Below the pieces are notes generated by a model that was given only the letters and a program-made list of their open reading frames with translations, was not told where the DNA came from and did no database searches. The translations under genes were made by a program, and so were the position numbers. Below are positions 7,332 through 15,599 of a stretch of 64,000 nt of DNA, piece after piece. The stretch's first letter is position 1, and each line of letters starts with the position of its first letter. Source of the DNA: JBNJGB01 sp051747385 (lineage in GTDB: Bacteria; Myxococcota_A; UBA9042; PHBI01; JACKFB01); the NCBI GenBank assembly GCA_051747385.1, contig JBNJGB010000001.1, positions 1-64,000 of the forward strand, given 5' to 3'.

Positions 7332-9353
7332 TCAGACCAGGTCCCGCGGGATGCGGACCTTCCAGTTGCGCGAGTAGACGCGGTCGTCGCCCTCCCAGGC
7401 GTCCAGCTCGGCGCGGAGGTGGAAGGCGTAGGCGTCCGAGGTGAGGACGGTGCGGGTGACGCTGCGGACCGACCAGCCCTTGCGGCGGAGCTCCAGGTCC
7501 GTGCGGGTCTCGCCCCGGATGGAGTCGAAGTCGTCGCCCTCGGTGCTGTACCACTCGTCGGCCCGCTCGCGGATCTCCAGGTCGATGTCGTCGTAGAGGA
7601 GGACGCCGTTGTCCTTGACGACCTCCAGGGTGGACCTGTCCGTGTCCAGGTCCCGGATGACGCGCCAGTTGTAGTGGGTCTCGCCGCGCTGCGTGACCTT
7701 CAGCGGAGGCGCGCACTCGGGCGGCCCGAAGGGGGTCAGCTCGCGGTCGGTCTCCCGCGGCGGACGCACGGGGAGGACGAGGCTGCTGGCGCCCGTGATC
7801 ATCGTCAGGCGGGTGGACTCCGGCGGCGGCCAGGCCAGGGGCCAGTAGGACGTGGACACGGACACGCGCAGGCGGTGGCCCGCCGGGAACGTCTGCGCGA
7901 TGTCGTTCAGCTCCACCCGGACGCGGTAGCGCCGGCCGGGCGTCAGGGGCTCCGGGTCCTCGTGGCTGTCCCGGTGGGTCAGGTTCAGGACGCCGTAGGT
8001 CACGCGGGTCGCCTTGTCGTCCGGGGCCACGTCCGACAGGCGCACCGCCGCCATGGCGACGGGCTTGTCGGCGCTCACCTCCAGATCGACGGCGGGGGAG
8101 CCCAGGATCTCCAGGGGCTCCTTCAGGGGATCGCTCTCGAAGACGTAGGCGCCGCCGTCCTCCTCGCGCTGGTCGTGGGGCAGGTCGGGCGTCGCCGCGT
8201 AGGAGCACCACTTGCCCGCGAAGAGGCCCACGGTCAGGGGCGACTGGACCGTGACCGGGGTCTCCTCCACGTCCTCGCCCGGCTCGGCGATGCGCGCGCG
8301 GGCCAGGGGGCGGACCTCGTCCCGGATCTCCGGCGAGGGCCAGGTGCGCTCGGCGACCCAGCGGCCGGGGCGGTGGTCGTAGCTGGTGGTCGGGGGGACG
8401 CTGTCCTGCATCCACGCCCGGAGCATCGGCTCGTCCATGATGCCGGTCTCGCGGCCCTTCAGGTGCTGATCCCACCAGCGCACGCACTCCTGGAGGAAGC
8501 CGATGGCCGGCCCCGGCACGCCCATGTGCGGGTACTTGTGGCTCCAGGGGCCGATGAGGCCCATGCGCGGCACGTCCAGGGCCGCGAGCATCCGGAACAC
8601 CGCGTTCGAGTAGCCGTCCGCCCAGCCGCTCACGGCCATGACGGGGGCCTTCACGGCGGAGTAGTCCTCGCAGATGGAGCCGTGCTTCCAGAACGCGTCG
8701 CGGCGCTGGTGGCGCAGCCAGCCGTCGAGCCAGAGGCCGCTGCCCTCCAGGCGCTCCCACCACATCTCCCGCCAGCGATCGCCCACGATGTGCGGGTCCG
8801 GCGGCAGGGTGTTGATGGCGAACATGTACGAGGCCCACGACAGGTTGTCCCCGAGCATGCAGCCGCCCATGTAGTGGACGTCGTCGGCGTAGCGATCGTC
8901 GGTGGAGCAGCAGGTGATGACCGCCTTCAGCTCCGGGGGCTGCCGGGCCGCGAGCTGGAGACCGTTGAACCCGCCCCAGGAGATGCCGAACAGGCCCACG
9001 TTGCCGTCGCACCAGGGCTGCTCCGCGAGCCAGCGGAGGACGGCCTCGCCGTCCGTGAGCTCGGTCTCCAGGTACTCGCCGGCGAGCACGCCGTCGGACT
9101 CGCCGGAGCCGCGGAGGTCCACCCGGACGGCCGCGTAGCCATGGCCGGCGAAGTACGGGTGGTTCAGCGCGTCCCGCTCCGAGGTGCGATCCCGCTTCCG
9201 GTACGGGATGTACTCCAGGACGGCGGGGACCGGGTGCTCCTCGGCGTCCTCGGGGAGCCAGATGCGCGCCGCCAGCCGCACGTCGTGGTCCACCGGGATC
9301 CACACGTTGGGCAGCTCTCGCACCCGGTGCGGGAAGTCCTCGACGATCCTCAT
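7332..9353 (-). CDS. CocE/NonD-family serine hydrolase (X-Pro dipeptidyl-peptidase-like)
   Basis: 673 residues. An alpha/beta-hydrolase core holds the nucleophile in GISWGGF, the acid in SGWADGY and the His in GPWSHKYPH. A C-terminal jelly-roll (LEILGSPAVDLEVSADKP... to RVSVSTSYWPLAWP) completes the S15/CocE architecture. Such enzymes cleave X-Pro peptides, cocaine-type esters or glutaryl-amide bonds. There is no signal peptide, so it acts in the cytoplasm. The ATG overlaps the stop of the ATP-grasp gene (ATGA, 9350-9353), so ligase and hydrolase are translationally coupled, which suggests they act on the same amide-type metabolite. The true substrate cannot be read from sequence. Confidence 0.88.
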   Translation of the reverse strand: MRIVEDFPHRVRELPNVWIPVDHDVRLAARIWLPEDAEEHPVPAVLEYIPYRKRDRTSERDALNHPYFAGHGYAAVRVDLRGSGESDGVLAGEYLETELTDGEAVLRWLAEQPWCDGNVGLFGISWGGFNGLQLAARQPPELKAVITCCSTDDRYADDVHYMGGCMLGDNLSWASYMFAINTLPPDPHIVGDRWREMWWERLEGSGLWLDGWLRHQRRDAFWKHGSICEDYSAVKAPVMAVSGWADGYSNAVFRMLAALDVPRMGLIGPWSHKYPHMGVPGPAIGFLQECVRWWDQHLKGRETGIMDEPMLRAWMQDSVPPTTSYDHRPGRWVAERTWPSPEIRDEVRPLARARIAEPGEDVEETPVTVQSPLTVGLFAGKWCSYAATPDLPHDQREEDGGAYVFESDPLKEPLEILGSPAVDLEVSADKPVAMAAVRLSDVAPDDKATRVTYGVLNLTHRDSHEDPEPLTPGRRYRVRVELNDIAQTFPAGHRLRVSVSTSYWPLAWPPPESTRLTMITGASSLVLPVRPPRETDRELTPFGPPECAPPLKVTQRGETHYNWRVIRDLDTDRSTLEVVKDNGVLLYDDIDLEIRERADEWYSTEGDDFDSIRGETRTDLELRRKGWSVRSVTRTVLTSDAYAFHLRAELDAWEGDDRVYSRNWKVRIPRDLV

Positions 9354-10702
9354 GCCGCCGCCTCCTCCTGGGCGAGGTCCGGCTTGTCGTCGGAGTAGCG
9401 CAGGCCCAGGCGCTCCACGACCTCCTTGAAGCGGTCCCGGATCTGCTGCCGGTTGTCGCCGCCCACGAAGACCACGGCCACCTCGTAGCTGTAGGGGTCC
9501 TGCTCGAAGGCCGGCAGCGCGTGGAGCCACATCTCGTGCTCCACGTGCATCTTGACGTAGACGTCCATGTCCCGCTCGATCGCCGCGATCTCCTCGGGGG
9601 TGGCCACCTCCTCGACGCGGGCGTCCTCCAGCTTGCGGATCATGAACTTGGCCGCGTGCTTCCACCGACCCTCCCGGCGCGGGAAGTCGGGCTCGTGGCC
9701 CAGGGCCACGTCCACGGCCACCTCGTGGTGGCTGGCCCCGTCGACGAGCTCGAAGAGGGGGACGTGGGACTTGGACAGCCGCGGGTTGATCTCCAGGAGC
9801 CAGAGCTTGTCCTTTTCCTTCTGCCAGTACATCTCCAGGTTGAAGCAGCCGTCGTCGAAGCCGATGTGGGTCATCACCTTCCGGGTCACCTCCTTCATGC
9901 GCTCCTGGACGCTCTCGGGAAGCTCCGACGGATACTGGTAGCGCGAGAAGCTCGATCGGTGGGGCACCCGCACCGAGTCGACGATCCCGTAGACGCGCAC
10001 CTCCCCGTCCCGGACGTAGCCCTCCAGGGTGCACTGGCGGCCGCCGATGATGGCCTCCGCGATGCAGTGGTAGGCCCCCACCTCCGCGATCTCCACGGGC
10101 AGGTCGGCCCAGCGGAGCACCTCGTCGAACGGCTTCGCGATGAGCCCGATGCCGTCGCGGATGCGCGGGATCGCGTGGCTCAGGTCGCGCTTGTGGCCGA
10201 TCCGGAAGCCCAGGTAGGACGAGAACGCCTTGACGGGCTTGAGCCAGAACGGCGGGTCCAGCGGCATGTACTCCGCCGCGTCCTCGGCGAAGGGATCCAG
10301 CGGCGCGAACGCGGGCGTGACCTCCGGGGCCACCTCCTCCTGGAGGAGGCGGCTCCAGTACTTGTGCTCGCACCGGAGGACGCTCTCCTCGGACGGTCCG
10401 CGGCACCGGAATCGGCCCTGGAGGATCGGCATCAGGGTCGTCGTGGGGAAGTCCCAGTGGCCGATGATGGCGTCGATGGGGCCGTGGAAGGCCCGGAGCT
10501 GTCCGTCGGCGTACCTGACGAGCTCGTCGAAGGACAGATCGCGCCGCTCCACCACGTCCCCCATCGTCAGCAGGCCGTGGAAGTCGTACTCCTCGGCCCC
10601 GCGGATGGTGCGGAGCTGCTCCAGGTGGAAGTCGTCCAGGCCGATGACGAAGATGTTCCGTCTCAACCGCGCCTCCTGCATGTGGTCGGGATCAGGCCCC
10701 AT
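9350..10702 (-). CDS. ATP-grasp carboxylate-amine ligase
   Basis: About 450 residues from ATG 10702 (an ATG at 10681 is also possible; neither has a clear ribosome site). It starts with a pre-ATP-grasp Rossmann-like strand (NIFVIGLDDFHLEQL). The ATP-grasp core shows a lysine-bearing strand (FWLKPVKAFSSYLG), the hinge region and the Mg-binding end FNLEMYWQ...LWLLEINPRLS (E and N metal ligands). Proteins of this type join a carboxylate to an amine through an acyl-phosphate. It is the middle gene of a three-gene unit (phosphoesterase, ligase, hydrolase) and its last codon overlaps the hydrolase start. Confidence 0.82.
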   Translation of the reverse strand: MGPDPDHMQEARLRRNIFVIGLDDFHLEQLRTIRGAEEYDFHGLLTMGDVVERRDLSFDELVRYADGQLRAFHGPIDAIIGHWDFPTTTLMPILQGRFRCRGPSEESVLRCEHKYWSRLLQEEVAPEVTPAFAPLDPFAEDAAEYMPLDPPFWLKPVKAFSSYLGFRIGHKRDLSHAIPRIRDGIGLIAKPFDEVLRWADLPVEIAEVGAYHCIAEAIIGGRQCTLEGYVRDGEVRVYGIVDSVRVPHRSSFSRYQYPSELPESVQERMKEVTRKVMTHIGFDDGCFNLEMYWQKEKDKLWLLEINPRLSKSHVPLFELVDGASHHEVAVDVALGHEPDFPRREGRWKHAAKFMIRKLEDARVEEVATPEEIAAIERDMDVYVKMHVEHEMWLHALPAFEQDPYSYEVAVVFVGGDNRQQIRDRFKEVVERLGLRYSDDKPDLAQEEAAA

Positions 10703-10758
10703 GGTAGGAGACGCGGCGCGTTCTGGCGATGGTGCCGGACGTTGGATTGGCGACCGTC

Positions 10759-11655
10759 TCATGCGCTCCGGTCGACCAGGACCTCCTCGGCCTCGGCGCG
10801 ATCCCCGTCGATCTCCAGGGCGACGTGGTGGCGCACGGTCCGCCCGCCCTCCTCGAGGATGCGGGGCACGCGGGCCGCGTTGACGTACAGGACGCCGTCC
10901 CGGCGGAGGATCCACCGGCGCTGCCCGCCGCCCCGCTTCAGCCGGTGGTGCATGTGGCCGGCGACGACGGCGAGCACCCGCTTGCCCGACGCGATGGCGT
11001 GATCGACGGCGATCCGCAGGTCCGGGTCGCCGAAGTCGCCCTCGGAGCGGCGGAAGTCGCAGCCCCAGATGTCGTCGCGGCGATCCCCCAGCCCGGTCGG
11101 CCCGTTGTGCGCCAGGAAGACGAGCCTCCGGGCCGGGCTGGCGTCCACCATGCGGCAGAGGAAGTCCGCGGAGTCCTGGATCGTCCCGATGCCGTAGCGC
11201 CGGCGCAAGAGCGGCGAGAAGGCGCAGCCGTCCCCGCCCATGGACAGGGGGCGCGCGGCGATGATCTCCAGGTCCGGCGCGAGGCCGTCCGGCAGCCGGC
11301 GGCGCCCGAAGCCCACCAGCGGTACGGGGGCCAGGGCCCGGCGAAGCTGCCGCCAGCGGCGCCCGTGCCCCACCCCGGCGACGTGGCGGAGCCACTCGAA
11401 GGACACGCCGGTCTCGCCCTCGAGGACCTCCGCGACCATCTGGACCAGGTTCACGGTGTCGTGGTTGCCGGGGAGGACGAGCGTCGGCTTGCGGAGGCGC
11501 GCGATGGATCGCGCCACCTCGAGGGTGCGGCGGTGCCCGTACGACCCGAGATCCCCGACGAAGAGGACCATGTCGTAGTCGGACCCGTCGAACCACCGCG
11601 CGTCCGCCTCGTCCCAGCGCCGGTGGACGTCTCCGATGATCGCGAGCCGGACCAT
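10759..11655 (-). CDS. Calcineurin-like metallophosphoesterase
   Basis: 298 residues with all metallophosphoesterase motifs in order: GDVH (~8-11), GDLG (~34), GNHD (~63), a FLAHNGPTG block and GHMHH near 235. The overall form resembles the family shared by cyanobacteria and plants (TIGR04168-like). A dinuclear metal centre would hydrolyse a phospho-mono- or diester; substrate unknown. It is first in the minus-strand unit with the ATP-grasp ligase 56 bp downstream, so it may act in the same pathway. Confidence 0.85.
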   Translation of the reverse strand: MVRLAIIGDVHRRWDEADARWFDGSDYDMVLFVGDLGSYGHRRTLEVARSIARLRKPTLVLPGNHDTVNLVQMVAEVLEGETGVSFEWLRHVAGVGHGRRWRQLRRALAPVPLVGFGRRRLPDGLAPDLEIIAARPLSMGGDGCAFSPLLRRRYGIGTIQDSADFLCRMVDASPARRLVFLAHNGPTGLGDRRDDIWGCDFRRSEGDFGDPDLRIAVDHAIASGKRVLAVVAGHMHHRLKRGGGQRRWILRRDGVLYVNAARVPRILEEGGRTVRHHVALEIDGDRAEAEEVLVDRSA

Positions 11656-11768
11656 GTCAGCAGCCTACGCCAGACGCGCGCTGCGAGCGACCCGCGCCGA
11701 GACGCCCTCTACCACCGAGGAGGCCGAGGAGGAGGAGGCCAGGAGCCGCGCCGAGGGCTCCGGATGGC

Positions 11769-12335
11769 TCAGTCCGGGAGGTACTCGACGGTCAGCGTGA
11801 AGGCGCCCGACGAGTGCCCCTCCGCGCCCGCGACGCCCAGGAGGACGTCCAGGGGCGCGCCGCCGGTCGTGAGCGGCACCGTCGTCTCGGCCTCCCCCGG
11901 GTTCGAGTCGTGCTCCTGGTCGAAGGCCGCCTCGCAGGCCACCGCCGAGTCGATGTCCGGCGGGACGGCGAAGGTCCCCGGGTGCTCCTGGAGCGCCCAC
12001 ACGCTGACGTCCACGCCCGGCTCCGGCGTGACGGTGATGCGCATCTCGCGGTCGGCCGCCATGGGGCGCTCGAAGGCATAGAGGACGTGCGGCCCGGCGA
12101 AGTTGGCGTTCTCGGTGCCGACCCAGCAGGCCACGGTGCTCTGATCAGCCCAGTCCAGGGGCAGGGTCGCGCCCTCCTCCAGCCGGCCCTCGACGGTGGC
12201 GCCGTCCACCAGCGGGATGGTCTCCACCGGCGCCGGCCAGCCCGACCCCTCCGCCTCGCAGGACAGCAGGCCCGCGGTCAGGGACAGGGCGACCAGCGCT
12301 CTCGCGCTCCGGTGGGGATGACGGCGACGCTCCAT
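11769..12335 (-). CDS. Small lipoprotein, unknown function
   Basis: 188 residues: a basic N-terminus, a hydrophobic stretch and a lipobox (LTAGLLSC, Cys ~26), then a beta-rich domain with repeated acidic patches (TVTPEPGVDVSVWALQ; FTLTVEYLPD at the end). It resembles the pre-peptidase C-terminal-like sandwiches of myxobacterial lipoproteins. GGAGGAA precedes the start. It is divergent from the ChaN gene. Confidence 0.7.
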   Translation of the reverse strand: MERRRHPHRSARALVALSLTAGLLSCEAEGSGWPAPVETIPLVDGATVEGRLEEGATLPLDWADQSTVACWVGTENANFAGPHVLYAFERPMAADREMRITVTPEPGVDVSVWALQEHPGTFAVPPDIDSAVACEAAFDQEHDSNPGEAETTVPLTTGGAPLDVLLGVAGAEGHSSGAFTLTVEYLPD

Positions 12336-12430
12336 CGCGTTCCTCCTGCGGATCGAGTCCTCGTCGGGTCGACCGGGCGATGCTAGCGTGACCGGGCCCC
12401 GTGAGCCACCCGCCCCCCTCGGAGGAGGCC

Positions 12431-13384
12431 ATGCAGCACGCAGTCCGCGCCGTCCTGCTCCTCGCCCTCGCGTGGCTGTCCACGGGCTGCGCGTCGACCG
12501 GGCACGGCATGCGAGATCACCCCACCCTCGACGAGGCCGTCGCCGTGAGCACGGCGGGCGGCGAGCCCCTGGACCGCGAGGCCGTCCTCGCCCGACTGGA
12601 GCAGGCGCGGCACGTCTACGTGGCGGAGGAGCACGGGAGCCCCCTCCACCACCGGGCCCAGCTCGAGGTGCTCCGGCTCCTCCACGAGGCCGGCGTCCCG
12701 GTGGCCGTGGGGGTCGAGTGGCTCCCCGTCGACGCCCAGCCGGTCCTGGACGCCTGGGTCGCCGGAGAGCTGGACGAGGAGGCGTTCGTCCGGGACGTGG
12801 AGTGGAAGCGGCGCTGGGGCCACCCCTATCACGCCTATGGCCCGATCCTGCGCTGGGCGCGTGACGAGGGGGTGCCGGTGCGCGCGCTCAACGCGCCGAA
12901 GGGACTCGCCCACAAGGTCGCGGCGGACGCGCTGGACGGGCTCACGCCGGAGGAGGAGGCCGCCCTCCCCCCGCTGGACTCCGGCAACCCGGAGCACCGG
13001 GCGTTCTTCGACGAGATGATGGAGCACGTGGCCGAGGCCCACGAGGGCGGCGACGGGCACGGCGGCTTCGACGAGGAGACCCTGGCCCGCTACTACCAGG
13101 CCCAGCTCGTGTGGGACGAGCACATGGCGCGGGAGGCGGCGCGCTGGCTGGAGTCGGCGCCGTCCGACGAGGTGCTGGTGGTCTTCGCCGGCGGCGGGCA
13201 CGTCCGCCGGGGCCTGGGCATCCCGCTGCGGGTGCGCGCGGCGACCGGGCTGCCGCTCCGGATCGTGCTGCCCGTGGCCCGCGACCCCGACCAGTGGACG
13301 CCTTACGTGGGCGACGAGCCGTATCCCGATCGGGAGGCGGACTTCCTGTGGCTCGGGGAGGGCGAGGAAGATCCGACCTCCTGA
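12431..13384 (+). CDS. ChaN-family lipoprotein (heme-binding-like)
   Basis: 317 residues from the ATG at 12431, set directly behind CGGAGGAGG. A signal peptide ends in the lipobox LSTGC (Cys ~20). The body matches the ChaN/DUF399 family: VYVAEEHGSPLHHRAQLEVLRLL at the start, GVEWLP, the WKRRWGHPYHAYGPIL segment with conserved aromatic and His residues, and VVFAGGGHVRRGLGIP near the end. Campylobacter ChaN binds heme as a dimer and is implicated in iron handling; most other members are uncharacterised. It probably sits on the periplasmic side of the outer membrane. Confidence 0.82.
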   Translation: MQHAVRAVLLLALAWLSTGCASTGHGMRDHPTLDEAVAVSTAGGEPLDREAVLARLEQARHVYVAEEHGSPLHHRAQLEVLRLLHEAGVPVAVGVEWLPVDAQPVLDAWVAGELDEEAFVRDVEWKRRWGHPYHAYGPILRWARDEGVPVRALNAPKGLAHKVAADALDGLTPEEEAALPPLDSGNPEHRAFFDEMMEHVAEAHEGGDGHGGFDEETLARYYQAQLVWDEHMAREAARWLESAPSDEVLVVFAGGGHVRRGLGIPLRVRAATGLPLRIVLPVARDPDQWTPYVGDEPYPDREADFLWLGEGEEDPTS

Positions 13385-13477
13385 ACCGGTTGACTCTCCT
13401 CCGCGGCCCCCGTAGGACCGCCCATCGGGGCGCTGGGACCGCAGCAGCAGCGTCCGCACGTCGGGCGGAGAGGACAC

Positions 13478-14329
13478 ATGAGCGAGCAGTACGACAGGGC
13501 GCTCCGCGCCATCTCGAACGAGGGGGACTTCCGCGTCATCACCCTCCGGACCACGGAGACGGTCCAGAAGGCCATCGACGCCCAGGAGCTGGAGGGCGCG
13601 GCGGCCGAGCGCTTCGCGGAGGTCCTCACCGGGGCGGTCCTGGTCCGGGAGACCATGGCACCGCGCCATCGCGTGCAGGTGACGCTGAAGGGCAGCGACG
13701 GCGCATCGCTGATGGCGGACTCGCACCCCGACGGCCTGACCCGCGGCCTCGCCTCGGTGGAGGACACCCGGGGCGTGGAGCTGGGCGAGGGCGCGCTGCT
13801 CAAGGTCACGCGGGCCATGCCCCGGAGCAAGCTGCACGAGGGCGTGGTGAGCGCCGAGACGGACAAGGGCTTCTCCGGCGCGCTGATGCAGTACTTCCAG
13901 GCCTCGGAGCAGGTGACCTCCATGGTCTCGGTGAGCTGCGTCATGGAGGGCGGCCGCGTCCGGGCCGCGGGCGGCTACATCGTCCAGCTCCTGCCCGAGC
14001 TGACGAAGGTCCCGCTCATGATCATGACCGAGCGCCTGGAGGACTTCCGGAACATCGACGGGGTCCTGGCGCGCACGGACGCGGACCCGGAGCACATGCT
14101 CGACGAGATCCTGTTCGGCTTCCCCCACAAGCGCCTGGACGAGCGACCCGTGCGCTTCGACTGCACCTGCAGCGCGCCCCGCCTCCTGGCCGCCCTGGCC
14201 AGCATGGGCCGGGCCGAGATCGAGGACATCGTGCGCGAGGGCAAGCCCCTCGACGTGGGCTGCGACTACTGCGGCCTGCGCTACGAGGTCGGCGTCGAGC
14301 AGCTCCGGACCCTGCTCGAGGAGCACTGA
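13478..14329 (+). CDS. hslO: Redox-regulated chaperone Hsp33
   Basis: 283 residues, normal family length. The N-terminal folding core is followed by the C-terminal zinc switch: FDCTCS (CxC) and CDYC (CxxC), which release zinc and form disulfides under oxidative stress to switch on holdase activity. GGAGAGGA precedes the ATG. It is cytoplasmic. A GC-rich hairpin (CCGCCG...CGGCGG, 14330-14360) follows the stop without a clear T-tract. Confidence 0.92.
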   Translation: MSEQYDRALRAISNEGDFRVITLRTTETVQKAIDAQELEGAAAERFAEVLTGAVLVRETMAPRHRVQVTLKGSDGASLMADSHPDGLTRGLASVEDTRGVELGEGALLKVTRAMPRSKLHEGVVSAETDKGFSGALMQYFQASEQVTSMVSVSCVMEGGRVRAAGGYIVQLLPELTKVPLMIMTERLEDFRNIDGVLARTDADPEHMLDEILFGFPHKRLDERPVRFDCTCSAPRLLAALASMGRAEIEDIVREGKPLDVGCDYCGLRYEVGVEQLRTLLEEH

Positions 14330-14411
14330 GCCGCCGACCGGGCTCAGCCCGCGACGGCGGGGAAGAACAGGCGGAACAGCTCTCCGGCTGCGATGGCGGC
14401 CGTCGCGCTCG

Positions 14412-15086
14412 TCAGCGTGCCGATGAATCCGGGGGATTGAGGTCCACGAGGGCGTCCTCCAGGCTGCGCAGCGACTCCCGGTGCAGGTCCCACTCGGCGG
14501 CGCGCAGGCGCATGGACACGGCGCTCGGGCCGATGCCCAGGGCCTCGGCGACGGCCTTGCCGGTGTCGAGACGCCGCCTCAGGTGAACGGCCTTTCGCTG
14601 CGCATCGGACCACCCCGCCTGTCGACGCAGGGTGACCGTGGCCAGGAGGCTCCAGACGGCCTCGCCGGACGAGCCCTCCTCCACCAGCCGGCAGGCCTGC
14701 TTGCGCGCGGAGGCGATTTCGAGGGCCTTCCGGGCTCGGTGGAAGCAGGGGCCGTCCATGCCGAGCGCCTCATGCCGCAGCTCCGTGCTCAGCGGGCCGA
14801 CGCCGACCCCGAAGCGCACGGCCCCCGGCAGGCAGTCCTCCGTCACCTCGGTCAGGGTGCGCACGAGCAGGCGAGCACCGTCGGGTCCGGGATCGAACAG
14901 CCCCTGGAACTCGTCTCCGAGGGTGAGGAGCAGGCGGGAGCGAAGCCCCCGGCCGAAGTCCTCGTTCAGGGCGTCGAAGCGCTCTCGCAGGCGTCGCTGC
15001 AGCTCCCCGCGAACGTGCGGGTCCAGGTCCCGGGAGCGCACCAAGTCCCCGATGAGGGCGATGTACGGTCCACGAGCTGCTGCCAT
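14412..15086 (-). CDS. SatD-family protein with sigma-like HTH
   Basis: 224 residues. The N-terminal half (YIALIGDLVRSRDL..., LLLTLGDEFQGLF, GVGVGPLST) fits the SatD family, whose fold resembles nucleotidyl cyclases. The C-terminal part has a sigma-70 region-4-like HTH (GKAVAEALGIGPSAVSMRLRAAEW). Function unknown; in other genomes it is paired with a membrane protein. Beyond the stop, in another minus-strand frame, a 28-residue hydrophobic stretch (14344-14430) could be the remains of such a partner. The upstream 15090-15210 region is AT-rich and probably holds its promoter; it contains GTGAAACACC (15159-15168), half of the palindrome seen at 17509. Confidence 0.75.
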   Translation of the reverse strand: MAAARGPYIALIGDLVRSRDLDPHVRGELQRRLRERFDALNEDFGRGLRSRLLLTLGDEFQGLFDPGPDGARLLVRTLTEVTEDCLPGAVRFGVGVGPLSTELRHEALGMDGPCFHRARKALEIASARKQACRLVEEGSSGEAVWSLLATVTLRRQAGWSDAQRKAVHLRRRLDTGKAVAEALGIGPSAVSMRLRAAEWDLHRESLRSLEDALVDLNPPDSSAR

Positions 15087-15364
15087 GACTGCCTCTTCGG
15101 GCCGCGGTGGGGTGATGTTGAGCCAGAGAGATGAGTTTCGGCAAGTTCAAACCATTACGTGAAACACCACCAAATCAACCTATAGCATGAATCTCTAGAT
15201 CTTCAACCCATGCAATGAACCGTGCGTTCAGGGTGCGACTGCGGCTCCAGGGGCTCGAAGGTGAAGCAGAAGTGGACGGGCGGAGGCGTTCCGGACCACC
15301 GCCGTCGTCGCCACAGGCGGCGAGGAGCACCGCGATCACGAGGGACGGGACAACTGGGGCGAGC

Positions 15365-15505
15365 GGAGAGCTGGAACCCGGCGCGGGAGGACCCCGTCGA
15401 GGGTACCCTGTCCCGCTGCCCCGACGGAGTGGACACCGACGACAACGAGGCGGGCTTCCCGCTGGTGCCCACGCCGACGCCGGGTGCGGCAACGCCTGCG
15501 ACTGA
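15365..15505 (+). pseudogene. Remnant of a lamin-tail-domain protein C-terminus
   Basis: The translated stretch GTLSRCPDGVDTDDN...FPLVPTPTPG has the characteristic C-terminal blade of secreted lamin-tail domains. The family's usual ending GAANACD-stop is recovered if one base is added near 15495, so the fragment ends naturally at 15505 with a one-base deletion. No N-terminal part precedes it. On the opposite strand (about 15300-15365) lies a signal-peptide-like stretch ending LLAACGDDGGG, possibly its own displaced start. Otherwise the 513 bp between the SatD gene and 15600 hold no gene. Confidence 0.45.
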
Positions 15506-15599
15506 ATCGGACGTTACCAGGGGATCCCCCACGGGGGTTGTAGCAGGTTCGCGGTGCAGGCATACCTCCCGTGTCCTGCAGCCAGTGGAGCGCCTGCCC

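Noticed and set aside
11665..11768. Hydrophobic LLLLGLLGGRGR-like stretch after the small lipoprotein, resembling a C-terminal sorting tail
   Set aside because: It is out of frame with the lipoprotein and has no start; composition alone (CTC repeats) explains it.
9521..12081. Long Val/Arg/Asp-rich open frames on the plus strand over the ligase operon
   Set aside because: High GC makes long antisense frames; they mirror the conserved minus-strand enzymes and have no ribosome sites or domains.
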